Shown piece after piece: positions 1-8,173 of a stretch of DNA of 64,000 nt. Source of the stretch: G963662675 sp963662675 (GTDB lineage: Bacteria; Bacteroidota; Bacteroidia; Bacteroidales; Prolixibacteraceae); assembly GCA_963662675.2 (NCBI GenBank), contig CAXXHP010000001.1:434001-498000 (forward strand), given 5' to 3'. The notes under the pieces are model-generated. The model made no database searches. It had not been told where the DNA came from and worked only from the letters and a program-made list of their open reading frames with translations. Positions within the stretch are counted from its first letter, which is position 1; each line of letters opens with the position of its first letter. Both the position numbers and the translations under genes were made by a program.

Positions 1-389
1 TATTTCGGAAAATATTTGATTTAGAAGCACATCAGTCCGGATGGAAAAAGTTTATTGGTGTATTTTGCACATTCCAATTGGTGAGTTTTTCGTGGCTTTT
101 TTTTCGTGCAAATGATACGGAAACGATTGTCCAATTCTTTTACCAGATCTGGTATCATTTTTTACCTCAACTTCCATTAACTGATATTAATGCCTATTTC
201 CCGACCATCAGTTTTTTTGTCTTGGGACTAGTTGTTATTTGGATTCCATTTCGTATTAAAGAAAAAATCAGAGGTTGGTTTATAAGGATGCCGGTTTCAC
301 TACAGGTGATTTCTGTTGTGGTTCTTTTGCTTTTTATCTCAGCTATTGCAGGAGCAGGATTGCAGCCATTTATTTACTTCCGGTTTTAA
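1..389 (+). CDS. MBOAT-family O-acyltransferase, C-terminal part (gene begins before the window)
   Basis: The reading frame is open from base 3 to the stop at 387-389, so this is the last ~128 residues of a longer protein. The segment FSWLFFRAND followed by hydrophobic stretches resembles the C-terminal end of AlgI/DltB-type MBOAT proteins, which move acetyl or other acyl groups across the inner membrane onto extracellular polysaccharides. About three membrane segments remain. The catalytic histidine of the family would lie upstream of the window, so the call rests on the tail only. The substrate cannot be told from this fragment, and no partner such as an AlgJ-like protein follows it. Confidence 0.7.
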   Translation, partial: FRKIFDLEAHQSGWKKFIGVFCTFQLVSFSWLFFRANDTETIVQFFYQIWYHFLPQLPLTDINAYFPTISFFVLGLVVIWIPFRIKEKIRGWFIRMPVSLQVISVVVLLLFISAIAGAGLQPFIYFRF

Positions 390-529
390 TTTTTTGATTG
401 TAAATATGGACTTCAAACTATGAGATGATTCATGATTTGTTTCGATAGAAGATGTCATCTTTGCTGTTCTGGGCTGAAATTAATAATCATCATTTTATCT
501 CTATTTTTGTCCATCCTTTTTTAATTGAA

Positions 530-1447
530 ATGAAAAGTAAGATTTTACAGTATTATGGAGCCGCTTTATTGGCGATGTTCTTCTGGAGCTTTTCCTTTGT
601 TTGGTTCAAAGTGGCTTATCGTGCTTATGAGCCGATGACGGTTGTTCTTATACGTTTGGCTTTGTCAGCAGCAATTATGTTTGTTTTTTCAAAAGTAATC
701 GGAAAACTGGAGCCATTGAGGAAAGGAGATTTTTGGTGGTTGGTTCTTCTCTCTTTTTTTGAGCCTTTCCTCTATTTTATGGGTGAAAGCTTTGGCTTGA
801 AATATGTGTCTTCCACGGTAGCGTCAGTAATTGTGGCAACCATTCCCCTTTTTACGCCACTTGCTGCCTTTTATTTTTTTAAAGAAAAAATTAGTTGGTC
901 AAACTTTGCAGGACTGGGTATTTCTTTTGTTGGTGTTGCCATGGTTGTTTTTGATGCAACCCTTGGTTTTGTCGCATCCCCACTTGGTGTATCGCTTGAA
1001 TTTATTGCTGTGTTTTCAACAATTGGTTACGTCATTATTCTTAAAAGGATGACTAATCATTATAATGGATATACTATAATCAGCTATCAGAATCTAATTG
1101 GTAGCTTCATGTTCTTGCCTTTTTGGAGTATTTTCGAGGCTAGGCAAGCCATTCAAATCCCATTTAATACCGAAGCATTTTTAGCCATTGTAAAGCTGGC
1201 CGTTTTTGCATCTATTTTAGGCTTCATATTTTTCACCTATAGCATTCGGAATTTGGGGATCAATAAATCGAACATGTTTATTAATGTCATCCCAGTTTTT
1301 GTAGCCATACTTTCATTCTTAATTTTGGGCGATGAAATTAATGCGCAAAAGATGCTAGGGATTATGATCGTGATTTCTGGTTTGTTTTTGGCACAATTGA
1401 AAAGAAAAAGAATAAAAGATGAGACCTATACAATATTTAAAGCCTGA
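530..1447 (+). CDS. EamA/DMT-family permease
   Basis: A 305-residue polytopic membrane protein with about ten hydrophobic segments arranged as two EamA repeats. The first begins near YGAALLAMFFWSFSF and the second near the middle, at YVIILKRM. Drug/metabolite transporters of this family usually export small metabolites or amino acids by proton antiport; the substrate here is unknown. An ATG at 452 is also in frame, but it adds a 26-residue extension unlike the family. The ATG at 530 puts the first membrane helix at the N-terminus, so it is preferred. The 3' end overlaps the next gene by 29 nt, which suggests co-transcription. Confidence 0.85.
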   Translation: MKSKILQYYGAALLAMFFWSFSFVWFKVAYRAYEPMTVVLIRLALSAAIMFVFSKVIGKLEPLRKGDFWWLVLLSFFEPFLYFMGESFGLKYVSSTVASVIVATIPLFTPLAAFYFFKEKISWSNFAGLGISFVGVAMVVFDATLGFVASPLGVSLEFIAVFSTIGYVIILKRMTNHYNGYTIISYQNLIGSFMFLPFWSIFEARQAIQIPFNTEAFLAIVKLAVFASILGFIFFTYSIRNLGINKSNMFINVIPVFVAILSFLILGDEINAQKMLGIMIVISGLFLAQLKRKRIKDETYTIFKA

Positions 1448-1919
1448 ACAACTGGTTGAGCTGGTTGCTAAAAGAAAGGATTTCGCAGCTTTCTTTCAGA
1501 AGATGAAAAAGAAAAAACCGAAAACCCTTGATGATGTGGTTCATGCCCTGCACGAAGAAGCATTTGATCAGTTCGACTGCCTTGATTGTGCAAATTGCTG
1601 TTCAGGTATTAGTCCAATTGTAATTGATAAGGATGTGGAGCGCTTAGCCAAAAGTCAGCGTATGAAAGTAGTCAATTTTGTTAGCCAATATTTGCAAATT
1701 GATGAAGATGGCGATTACGTTTTTCAGCAAACACCTTGCCCTTTTCTAATGGACGATAATTACTGCTGTGTGTACGAAAACCGGCCACGAGCCTGCCATG
1801 AGTATCCGCATACTGATCGAACTCGCTTTTATCAAATTCTCGATCTCACGAAAAAGAATTGTGAAGTATGCCCTGTTGTTTTTGCGATTGTAGACGAGTT
1901 GACAATGATGGAGTGGTAG
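1419..1919 (+). CDS. YkgJ-type cysteine cluster protein (putative metal-binding)
   Basis: A 166-residue soluble protein of the YkgJ/CxxCxxCC family (putative zinc- or iron-chelating domain). The cysteine sets are visible as CLDCANCC near residue 54, then CPF with CCVYENRPRACHEYP, and finally CEVC near the C-terminus. The pattern of about nine cysteines plus a histidine is the hallmark of the family, whose function is poorly defined. The start overlaps the end of the permease gene by 29 nt in another frame, so the two are probably translated from one transcript. Nothing else in the context points to a specific role. Confidence 0.8.
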   Translation: MRPIQYLKPEQLVELVAKRKDFAAFFQKMKKKKPKTLDDVVHALHEEAFDQFDCLDCANCCSGISPIVIDKDVERLAKSQRMKVVNFVSQYLQIDEDGDYVFQQTPCPFLMDDNYCCVYENRPRACHEYPHTDRTRFYQILDLTKKNCEVCPVVFAIVDELTMMEW

Positions 1920-2142
1920 GTTTATTTTACTGAGGATAAATTGGGTTGAATTTTTTTCAATAAGAAGTTGAGTGTCTCGGTGGAGAAGAGAGCACTCTTA
2001 ATTGATATTGTGTTGGCGAATAATTTATGCCTGTCATGAATCAACGACAAGTGATGTCGCTTAATAATTAAACAATTGCTGTTGGGTGAAAGCCTTGTCA
2101 ACTTTTACTTCCCTCAATTCTTTATCTATCAAAATAAAAAAA

Positions 2143-2150
2143 TAACTTTG
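2143..2150 (+). promoter_or_regulatory. Candidate -7 promoter element of porQ
   Basis: TAACTTTG matches the Bacteroidota -7 consensus TAnnTTTG. It lies 30 nt before the ATG at 2181 that opens with a signal peptide, and downstream of an alternative in-frame ATG at 2076, so it supports the later start. No good TTG -33 box was found at 19-21 nt upstream, so confidence is moderate. Confidence 0.4.
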
Positions 2151-2180
2151 GCGTTTAGTGGTAAACTGCATATTAACCTG

Positions 2181-3233
2181 ATGAAGATCAAACAGCTTTA
2201 TATCCTTTTCCTAATTTTTTTTGCAACGGAAGCGAATGCTCAGATTGGTGGCGAATCAACCTATGAGTTTCTTAATCTGGTCAACTCCGCCCGAATGGCT
2301 TCACTGGGGGGCAATCAAATTGCAGTAAATGATTCCACTGATTTGAATGTGGCTTATAATAATCCAGCTTTTCTTAATCCAGATATGCATAACTTATTGC
2401 TGTTGAATTATGTGAATTATTTTGATGACGTAAACTACGGATATGTTGCTTATGCTTACGATTTGGAGGGGATTGGCACTTTGGGTTTAGGCATGCACTA
2501 TATCAATTATGGCGAGTTTATTAGAGCTGACGGCACGGGTCAACAAAATGGTTCATTCAAAGCTGCAGAATATTCTTTGAATGTGAATTGGGCTAGAACA
2601 TTCGGCCGTTTTCAGGTGGGGGCTACTTTAAAACCCATCTTGTCAGCTTTTGAATCATACCAATCATTCGGTATTGCTGCTGATTTAGGCGTAAATATAG
2701 CTTCGAAAAATCAGTTGACCAATTATGCTTTTGTTATCCGGAATATAGGAACTCAGATTACGACGTACTATGAAAATGGTGCCCGTGAAAGTATCCCAAT
2801 AGATGTTCAGTTGGGTATTTCTAAGAAACTAGCACATGCACCTTTGCGTTTATACGCAACCATGCAGCACCTGCAGGAATGGAGATTGGCACAGGCGAAA
2901 GAAGTTGATAACGGTTACGAAACAATCATTGAGGAAGACAGTTTTGGCAAAGCCTTTATGCGCCATATGGTACTTGGTGTTGAATTACTTCCTTCCGATA
3001 ATTTTACGATTCGTGCAGGATATAACTACCAACGGCGGCAAGAATTGATGTTTAATGATAAAACATCGACTGTTGGATTTACCTGGGGATTTGGGTTAAA
3101 AATTAACCGCTTTCATTTTGATTATGGCTCAGCCCGATATCATTTAGCAGCAAGCAGTAACCACTTTTCAGTAGCTATTAAACTAGGCGAAGGGTATGTG
3201 AGAAAGATTTCTTCATCTGATTTTGCAGAATAA
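2181..3233 (+). CDS. porQ: Type IX secretion system protein PorQ
   Basis: A 350-residue outer-membrane beta-barrel-like protein. The N-terminus MKIKQLYILFLIFFATEANA is a signal peptide. It is followed by the PorQ signature IGGESTYEFLNLVNSARMAS and LGGNQIAVNDS, then many short alternating beta segments. PorQ is required for type IX secretion in Porphyromonas and relatives, where it is an outer-membrane component. An upstream ATG at 2076 would place 35 residues before the signal peptide and ahead of a promoter-like element, so 2181 is chosen. The order porQ-cmk-ispH matches an arrangement known from other Bacteroidia. The broken T9SS cargo gene near 63 kb fits a host that uses this pathway. Confidence 0.88.
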   Translation: MKIKQLYILFLIFFATEANAQIGGESTYEFLNLVNSARMASLGGNQIAVNDSTDLNVAYNNPAFLNPDMHNLLLLNYVNYFDDVNYGYVAYAYDLEGIGTLGLGMHYINYGEFIRADGTGQQNGSFKAAEYSLNVNWARTFGRFQVGATLKPILSAFESYQSFGIAADLGVNIASKNQLTNYAFVIRNIGTQITTYYENGARESIPIDVQLGISKKLAHAPLRLYATMQHLQEWRLAQAKEVDNGYETIIEEDSFGKAFMRHMVLGVELLPSDNFTIRAGYNYQRRQELMFNDKTSTVGFTWGFGLKINRFHFDYGSARYHLAASSNHFSVAIKLGEGYVRKISSSDFAE

Positions 3234-3296
3234 TTTGCTTGATTGTATTTGTAGTTATTGTTGCCGTGAGTACCTGATTACTTCCACCTAAAATAA

Positions 3297-3304
3297 TATA
3301 TTTG
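3297..3304 (+). promoter_or_regulatory. Candidate -7 promoter element of cmk
   Basis: TATATTTG fits the TAnnTTTG consensus. It lies 5 nt before the first ATG (3310) and 14 nt before a second in-frame ATG (3319). If it is used, transcription would begin at about 3309-3312, which favours the second start or a nearly leaderless message. The -33 box is weak. Confidence 0.4.
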
Positions 3305-3309
3305 CGTCT

Positions 3310-4023
3310 ATGGATCAGATGGGGAATAAAAAAATTGTTATTGCCATTGATGGGCATTCTTCTTGTGGGAAAAGCACTGTTGCCAAGGAATTGGCAAAAA
3401 TGTTGGAATACATTTATATGGATAGCGGTGCCATGTATCGCTCTGTTACCTTGTATGCATTGCGAAATAATCTAGCCTCAAACGGAATCATTGATGAACC
3501 CGGACTAATAGCTCGGTTGAATGAAATAAATATAGATTTTCGCTTTAACTCCCAAAGTCAGCAAAACGAAACCTATCTAAATGGAGAAAATGTTGAGAAG
3601 GAGATTCGTCAACTTAGAGTTTCTGAATATGTTAGCCCGGTTGCTACCATTCGAGATGTTCGTCAGGAGATGGTCAAGCAGCAGCGTGATATGGGTAAAA
3701 ATAAGGGGATTGTGATGGATGGTCGGGATATTGGCACTGTAGTTTTCCCCAATGCAGAGCTGAAAATATTTATGACGGCAAGCGCAGAAGTGCGGGCACA
3801 GCGACGCTATGATGAACTAATTGCTAAAGGAGAATTGGTGAGTTTCGACCAAATCCTACAAAATGTGCAAGAGCGTGATCGTATTGATTCAACGAGGGAG
3901 GTCAGTCCATTAAAACAAGCAGATGATGCTTTGGTTTTGGATAACAGCTTCCTTTCACGAGAGGAGCAACTTACTTGGGTTATTGAACGGGTAAATGGCA
4001 TTGTTGGATCATTTGATGCCTGA
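3310..4023 (+). CDS. cmk: Cytidylate kinase
   Basis: A 237-residue (d)CMP kinase that phosphorylates CMP and dCMP with ATP in pyrimidine nucleotide synthesis. The P-loop IDGHSSCGKST is at residues ~13-23, and MDSGAMYRSVT follows as the substrate-binding segment. DGRDIGTVVFPNAELKIFMTA is the conserved core, and the arginine-rich lid (RAQRRYDEL) and the RDRIDSTREVSPL segment come after it. An alternative start at 3319 gives MGNKKIVIAIDG, which resembles the usual family start, and a promoter-like element just upstream makes it plausible. The gene sits between porQ and ispH, as in other Bacteroidia. Confidence 0.93.
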   Translation: MDQMGNKKIVIAIDGHSSCGKSTVAKELAKMLEYIYMDSGAMYRSVTLYALRNNLASNGIIDEPGLIARLNEINIDFRFNSQSQQNETYLNGENVEKEIRQLRVSEYVSPVATIRDVRQEMVKQQRDMGKNKGIVMDGRDIGTVVFPNAELKIFMTASAEVRAQRRYDELIAKGELVSFDQILQNVQERDRIDSTREVSPLKQADDALVLDNSFLSREEQLTWVIERVNGIVGSFDA

Positions 4024-4078
4024 TGTTTGAATCTGGGATTACTCCCTATGGAATTTGTATTGAAGAATTTGAAATTTT

Positions 4079-4930
4079 ATGAAGGTTGAGATTGATCAGA
4101 AATCGGGATTTTGTTTTGGCGTTGTAAATGCGATCAATAAGGCTGAGGTTGCTCTTCAACATGAAGATACCTTATATTGTCTGGGTGATATTGTGCACAA
4201 TGGCATGGAGGTTCTTAGATTGGAAGCATTAGGATTGGTGACCATCAATCATGATAAATATTTTACCCTGAAGAATTGCAAAGTACTTTTACGTGCCCAT
4301 GGCGAGCCACCTTCCACCTATGAGTATGCCCAGTTGAATAATATTGAACTGATTGATGCCACTTGTCCTGTGGTTTTAAAATTGCAACAACGTGTGAAAA
4401 AAGCTTCTCGGGAGATGAGTGATATAAACGGTCAAGTCGTTTTATTTGGCAAAAAGGGGCATGCAGAGGTTAACGCTTTGGATGGGCAGACAGGAAATAA
4501 GGCCATCATTATTGAAAATGAAAAAGATCTAGATCAAATTGACTTGAAGAAACCTGCCTATATCTTCTCTCAAACCACCAAATCGGTGCAGGAATTTCAT
4601 CGACTAACAGGAATCGTCAAATCACAATCCGAAGAAAAAATAGAAATAAAGGATACCATTTGCAGACAAGTGGCTAATCGTGTTCCCCTAATGAAAATTT
4701 TCGCTTCTAAATATGACGTTGTCGTGTTCGTTGGAGGTAAGAAAAGTTCAAATGCCAAATTGCTATACGATATTTGCAAGCAAACAAACCCAAACAGTTA
4801 CTTTATTTCGAATAAAGAAGAATTAGATTCAACATGGTTTGCCGGTCATGAACGTATCGGTATCTGTGGAGCTACTTCTACTCCGCAATGGCTCATGGAA
4901 GAAATCGCAGAGGTCATTCGTGAAGTTTAA
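4079..4930 (+). CDS. ispH: 4-hydroxy-3-methylbut-2-enyl diphosphate reductase
   Basis: A 283-residue IspH (LytB) enzyme, the last step of the MEP isoprenoid pathway, converting HMBPP to IPP and DMAPP with an iron-sulfur cluster. The three cluster cysteines are visible in SGFCFGVVNAI (residue ~12), IDATCPVV (~98) and ICGATSTP (~261). The motifs LRAHGEPP and TKSVQEF (substrate-binding Thr) are also present. The length is normal for Bacteroidia. It lies 55 nt behind cmk on the same strand, probably in one transcript. The product supplies precursors for menaquinone, used by the respiratory enzymes encoded further along. Confidence 0.95.
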   Translation: MKVEIDQKSGFCFGVVNAINKAEVALQHEDTLYCLGDIVHNGMEVLRLEALGLVTINHDKYFTLKNCKVLLRAHGEPPSTYEYAQLNNIELIDATCPVVLKLQQRVKKASREMSDINGQVVLFGKKGHAEVNALDGQTGNKAIIIENEKDLDQIDLKKPAYIFSQTTKSVQEFHRLTGIVKSQSEEKIEIKDTICRQVANRVPLMKIFASKYDVVVFVGGKKSSNAKLLYDICKQTNPNSYFISNKEELDSTWFAGHERIGICGATSTPQWLMEEIAEVIREV

Positions 4931-5024
4931 ATTAAGCTTGATTGGTTTTTCCTAAAATGGCTTGACTTTCCTTTAAACTCAGACTTACTTTGTATCGGGT
5001 TATTACCAAAATGTTAGAGAAGAT

Positions 5025-6038
5025 ATGGAAAAAGAAATTAAAGGTATTTTAAAGCGTAAGAAACTTAGTAAAATAGGTGTTTTTACGTCAGGTGGGGATG
5101 CTCCGGGGATGAATGCGGCTATACGTGCGGTAACGCGTGCGGCAATTGCCCATAATCTAGAAGTTATTGGTATCCGTCATGGTTATCAAGGGATGATTGA
5201 GGGCGATTTTGTGAAGTTGGAGGCCCGTGATGTAAGTGGTGTTATGCATCAGGGGGGAACCATACTTAAAACGGCACGAAGTATGGAATTTAAAACAGAA
5301 GAAGGCCGTTCAAAAGCATATGGGCATCTTCAAAAAGAAGGCATTGATGCTGTAGTCGTTATTGGAGGTGATGGTTCGTTTACAGGGGCGCTTGTTTTTT
5401 CTCAGGAATATGATATTCCATTTGTTGGCGTTCCTGGAACGATTGATAACGATATGTATGGAACCGATTACACAATTGGATACGACACAGCTCTGAACAC
5501 TGTGGTTGAGGCGGTAGATAAAATTAAGGATACAGCCAGTTCGCATGGACGAATTTTCTTTATTGAGGTGATGGGGCGTGAGGCTGGTTTGCTGGCACTG
5601 AGCAGCGGTGTTGCTGTTGGTGCAGAAGCTATCCTTATTCCTGAATCAAAAGCACAAACGGATGAACTGGAAAAATTCCTTAAAAAAGGATACAAGGAAA
5701 AGGACAGAAGTGGAATTGTTATTGTGGCCGAAGGGGGACAAACTGGGCGAGTTATAACCTTGGCCGAGAAAGTTGAAAAAGAACATAAGAATCTGGATGT
5801 GCGTGTATCTATTTTGGGGCATATCCAACGTGGGGGCAATCCAACAGCGAAAGATCGTATTGCTGCAACAAAAATGGGTGTGGCTGCTGTCGATGCGCTT
5901 TTAGATGACCAGCAAAGTATCATGATTGGGCTGGTTGAAAACGATAGGATTGTTCATGTGCCTTTTAATAAGGCCGTTAAATTGAACCATAGTATTGATG
6001 AAGACCTCTTGGAAATTCAGAGGATAATAAATATTTAA
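5025..6038 (+). CDS. pfkA: 6-phosphofructokinase
   Basis: A 337-residue phosphofructokinase of the PfkA family, committing fructose-6-phosphate to glycolysis. The motifs are TSGGDAPGMNAAIRAVTR (nucleotide/F6P region), GGDGSFTGA, and GTIDNDMYGTDYTIGYDTA with the catalytic aspartate. EVMGREAG and LGHIQRGG follow. GGDGS, where pyrophosphate-dependent enzymes usually carry GGDD, points to ATP as donor. The protein is slightly longer than the E. coli enzyme because of an N-terminal extension of ~17 residues (EIKGILKRKKLSK). It stands alone downstream of ispH with a 94-nt gap. Confidence 0.94.
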   Translation: MEKEIKGILKRKKLSKIGVFTSGGDAPGMNAAIRAVTRAAIAHNLEVIGIRHGYQGMIEGDFVKLEARDVSGVMHQGGTILKTARSMEFKTEEGRSKAYGHLQKEGIDAVVVIGGDGSFTGALVFSQEYDIPFVGVPGTIDNDMYGTDYTIGYDTALNTVVEAVDKIKDTASSHGRIFFIEVMGREAGLLALSSGVAVGAEAILIPESKAQTDELEKFLKKGYKEKDRSGIVIVAEGGQTGRVITLAEKVEKEHKNLDVRVSILGHIQRGGNPTAKDRIAATKMGVAAVDALLDDQQSIMIGLVENDRIVHVPFNKAVKLNHSIDEDLLEIQRIINI

Positions 6039-6228
6039 GCTGAAGTTTGCTTTAAAACGGCATGTATTATTAACAAGGACACGTGGGGGTATTTTCGCGT
6101 CATATTACTTCAGATAATAATTTAGGATTACGATTTGATTGTTGTGACCAGCGTAATCCTCAAGTATTTTTTCACTAAGTGTTTGTCTCTGATGATTGTA
6201 TGGGTTTTTAGTGGGGTCATGAAATAAG

Positions 6229-6256
6229 AAAAGGATGTCTGAAAAGACATCCTTTT
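6229..6256 (-). terminator. Bidirectional intrinsic terminator (tRNA-His / pfkA side)
   Basis: A perfect 12-bp stem, AAAAGGATGTCT pairing with AGACATCCTTTT around a GAAA loop. It has T-rich sequence on both sides. It lies just downstream of the reverse-strand tRNA and can also stop transcripts coming from pfkA. Confidence 0.8.
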
Positions 6257-6262
6257 TATTTG

Positions 6263-6337
<75 letters not shown>

Positions 6338-6764
6338 ATTTTGCTTGCGGGTGCAAATATAGTATTTTCTTTGAAAAAGGAGCAAGCATTTTCGCAAGTT
6401 CCTCTTCAAAATTTGCAGGTTTTTTTTGAGTGTCCCATTTCTTTTGTTTGACTGGCAGTCTGGATTCATTGTGCCACTTTTGTAACTTCTTCTGTTGAAC
6501 AGGGAATGACCATGATTAACTGGCAGTTGAGGTTTGAGGTGTCTGCAATAAGTTAATTCAGGTTGATTTAATAAGCCCGAGTGAAATACTTCAAAGTTAT
6601 GCTTACTGCCTTTCATGAATCCCAAAAATATCGGTTCAATTTAAAAATGTTGACACTCGTTACTTTTATTTGGCATCAATGCAAAAATTTTCCAGAAGGT
6701 TTTATTTGAGTTTGAAATGTTATAATATATTTGTTTAGTATTTGAAACTTTTAAAAGTTAATGG
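6338..6764. other. Intergenic stretch, 427 nt, between tRNA-His and mobA
   Basis: No convincing reading frame, RNA or repeat is seen. The only recognisable element is the mobA promoter-like sequence near its right end. Confidence 0.5.
6705..6733 (+). promoter_or_regulatory. Candidate promoter of mobA
   Basis: TTTG at 6705-6708 and TATATTTG at 6726-6733 fit the Bacteroidota -33/-7 elements with a 17-nt spacer, slightly short of the usual 19-21. The predicted start is about 25 nt before the ATG at 6765. Confidence 0.5.
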
Positions 6765-7337
6765 ATGGCTATCAAAGAGACATCAATTGGAGGTATTATC
6801 CTCGCAGGGGGGAAAAGCTCCAGGATGGGTACAGATAAGGGGTTGATCAATTTTTGGGGAAAAAAACTTATTCGATATGCCATTGACTTATTGTCTCCTT
6901 ATTGTGCGGAGATTCTGATAAGTACAAATCAACCGGAATATGATAAAATTGGTTATAAATTGGTTGCTGATGAGTATTCTGGTTGTGGCCCGATTGGTGG
7001 GCTTCATGCAGCTTTAAGTGTGTCAAACTATGAGTGGAATCTGGTGGTGAGTTGTGATATGCCATATTTACATCCGAGTTTAGTTGAGGAGATGTTGAAA
7101 GAAAAGGAAGGGTATGAAATTGTTATTCCAATCCATGAGGATGGTGTTGAACCCTTAGTTGCCTTATACCATAAAAGTATGGGTGTGTTTTTCGAGGAGA
7201 AAATTCTAAAGAAGGAGTTTAAGCTTCAAGAAATTATCAAAGAAAGGAAGGTCAATTATTGGGATGTTGATTCTTTTCTGTTCAAGTATCCTCTTTTATT
7301 TCAGAACTTTAATAGTCCTCAGGATTTTGTTGGGTAA
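6765..7337 (+). CDS. mobA: Molybdenum cofactor guanylyltransferase
   Basis: A 190-residue MobA-type nucleotidyltransferase that joins GMP from GTP to molybdopterin to make the bis-MGD form used by DMSO-reductase-family enzymes. The N-terminal motif GIILAGGKSSRMGTDKGLI binds nucleotide. CGPIGGLHAAL and VVSCDMPYLHP (metal-binding Asp) follow. The length is typical. It converges on the Crp/Fnr gene 7 nt away and lies 3.9 kb from the Psr-type molybdoenzyme (11.2 kb), whose cofactor it would complete. Other molybdopterin synthesis genes are not in the window. Confidence 0.88.
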   Translation: MAIKETSIGGIILAGGKSSRMGTDKGLINFWGKKLIRYAIDLLSPYCAEILISTNQPEYDKIGYKLVADEYSGCGPIGGLHAALSVSNYEWNLVVSCDMPYLHPSLVEEMLKEKEGYEIVIPIHEDGVEPLVALYHKSMGVFFEEKILKKEFKLQEIIKERKVNYWDVDSFLFKYPLLFQNFNSPQDFVG

Positions 7338-7341
7338 ATGC

Positions 7342-7365
7342 GATTTATCCATGCGAGGATAAATC
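7342..7365. terminator. Hairpin at convergent mobA / crp-fnr ends
   Basis: A perfect 9-bp inverted repeat, GATTTATCC and GGATAAATC around ATGCGA, sits exactly where the two genes converge and overlaps the last codons of the regulator. There is no clear T tract, so it is a possible bidirectional terminator only. Confidence 0.4.
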
Positions 7366-8034
7366 TTCTAACCGTTTCAAATCAATAATTTCTATTTGTT
7401 TACCGAAAATCTTCAAAATTCGATCTTTTCGAAATTCAGACAAACTTCGTATGACATTTTCGGTAGTCATTCCAATGTATTCAGCTATTTCACGGCGCGA
7501 AACAGGCAACTCAAAATTATTGGAGTTATAGATGTTTTTTGAGAAATAGAGCAAGACGTGTGCAATCCGTCCTCTAAGATGCTTCTTTTTAATCTCCATA
7601 TTGTCTAAAATAATCCGGTCTGTTGTCTCGCTAATGTGCATCATTAAATCCAATGCAAATTTCCCATTATCCTGTGCCGTTTTTTTTATGGTTGATAGAT
7701 TGAGAATACATGTAACACTACTTTCAACTGCGGTTACCGAATAATTATAGGTGTTTGATGAAAATACACTGAGAAGACTTACGAAATCAAATGGCTTTCC
7801 AAAGCTGATGATCTGTTCTCTGTTCTCATTCGTTTTGCGGGTTAATTTAACAAGCCCACTTTTTAGATAGATGAAATGCTCAATTGGATCACCTTCACTG
7901 ATAATTGATTCGCCCCCTTTGTAAAGGGTTTCCATTTTTTGGGAACAGATTAAGCCTAAATGATCTTTTGAAACATGGTTAAAAAAGAGTGGCTTTAGCT
8001 GACATTCCTCACAATTGCAAACGTTCTTTTCCAT
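7345..8034 (-). CDS. Crp/Fnr-family transcription regulator
   Basis: A 229-residue regulator with an N-terminal cyclic-nucleotide-binding-like beta barrel (~residues 20-130) and a C-terminal winged helix with VSRREIAEYIGMTTENVIRS as the recognition region. The first residues, MEKNVCNCEEC, carry three cysteines (6, 8, 11) where Fnr-type proteins bind an iron-sulfur cluster, so oxygen or redox sensing is plausible. The ATG at 8034 is chosen because an extension to 8265 would run through the neighbour's coding sequence and lacks family similarity. It is divergent from the SQR-like operon, with an FNR-like palindrome between them, so it probably controls that operon and itself. Confidence 0.85.
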   Translation of the reverse strand: MEKNVCNCEECQLKPLFFNHVSKDHLGLICSQKMETLYKGGESIISEGDPIEHFIYLKSGLVKLTRKTNENREQIISFGKPFDFVSLLSVFSSNTYNYSVTAVESSVTCILNLSTIKKTAQDNGKFALDLMMHISETTDRIILDNMEIKKKHLRGRIAHVLLYFSKNIYNSNNFELPVSRREIAEYIGMTTENVIRSLSEFRKDRILKIFGKQIEIIDLKRLEDLSSHG

Positions 8035-8095
8035 TTGATGATCTGTGCTGTTACTAAGTCGAAGATAAGGATTTCTTATGATATTTGTTATCTTC

Positions 8096-8107
8096 TGATA
8101 ATTATCA
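8096..8107. promoter_or_regulatory. FNR-like palindrome in the divergent promoter region
   Basis: TGATAATTATCA is a perfect 12-bp palindrome. It matches the core of the FNR site (TTGAT-N4-ATCAA) except for the outermost pair. It lies between the regulator start (8034) and the SQR-like start (8174), which suggests it is the binding site of the neighbouring regulator. Confidence 0.6.
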
Positions 8108-8173
8108 TATTGATTTACTGTGAGATGAGGGCAGATCGTGCTACCTTCAGAAGAACTGATAAAAAATAACCCA

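Noticed and set aside
2076..2180. Longer N-terminus for PorQ
   Set aside because: It would put 35 residues before an evident signal peptide and begin upstream of a promoter-like element.
5468..5923. Minus-strand 151-residue reading frame inside pfkA
   Set aside because: Antisense shadow of pfkA; serine-rich and without features.
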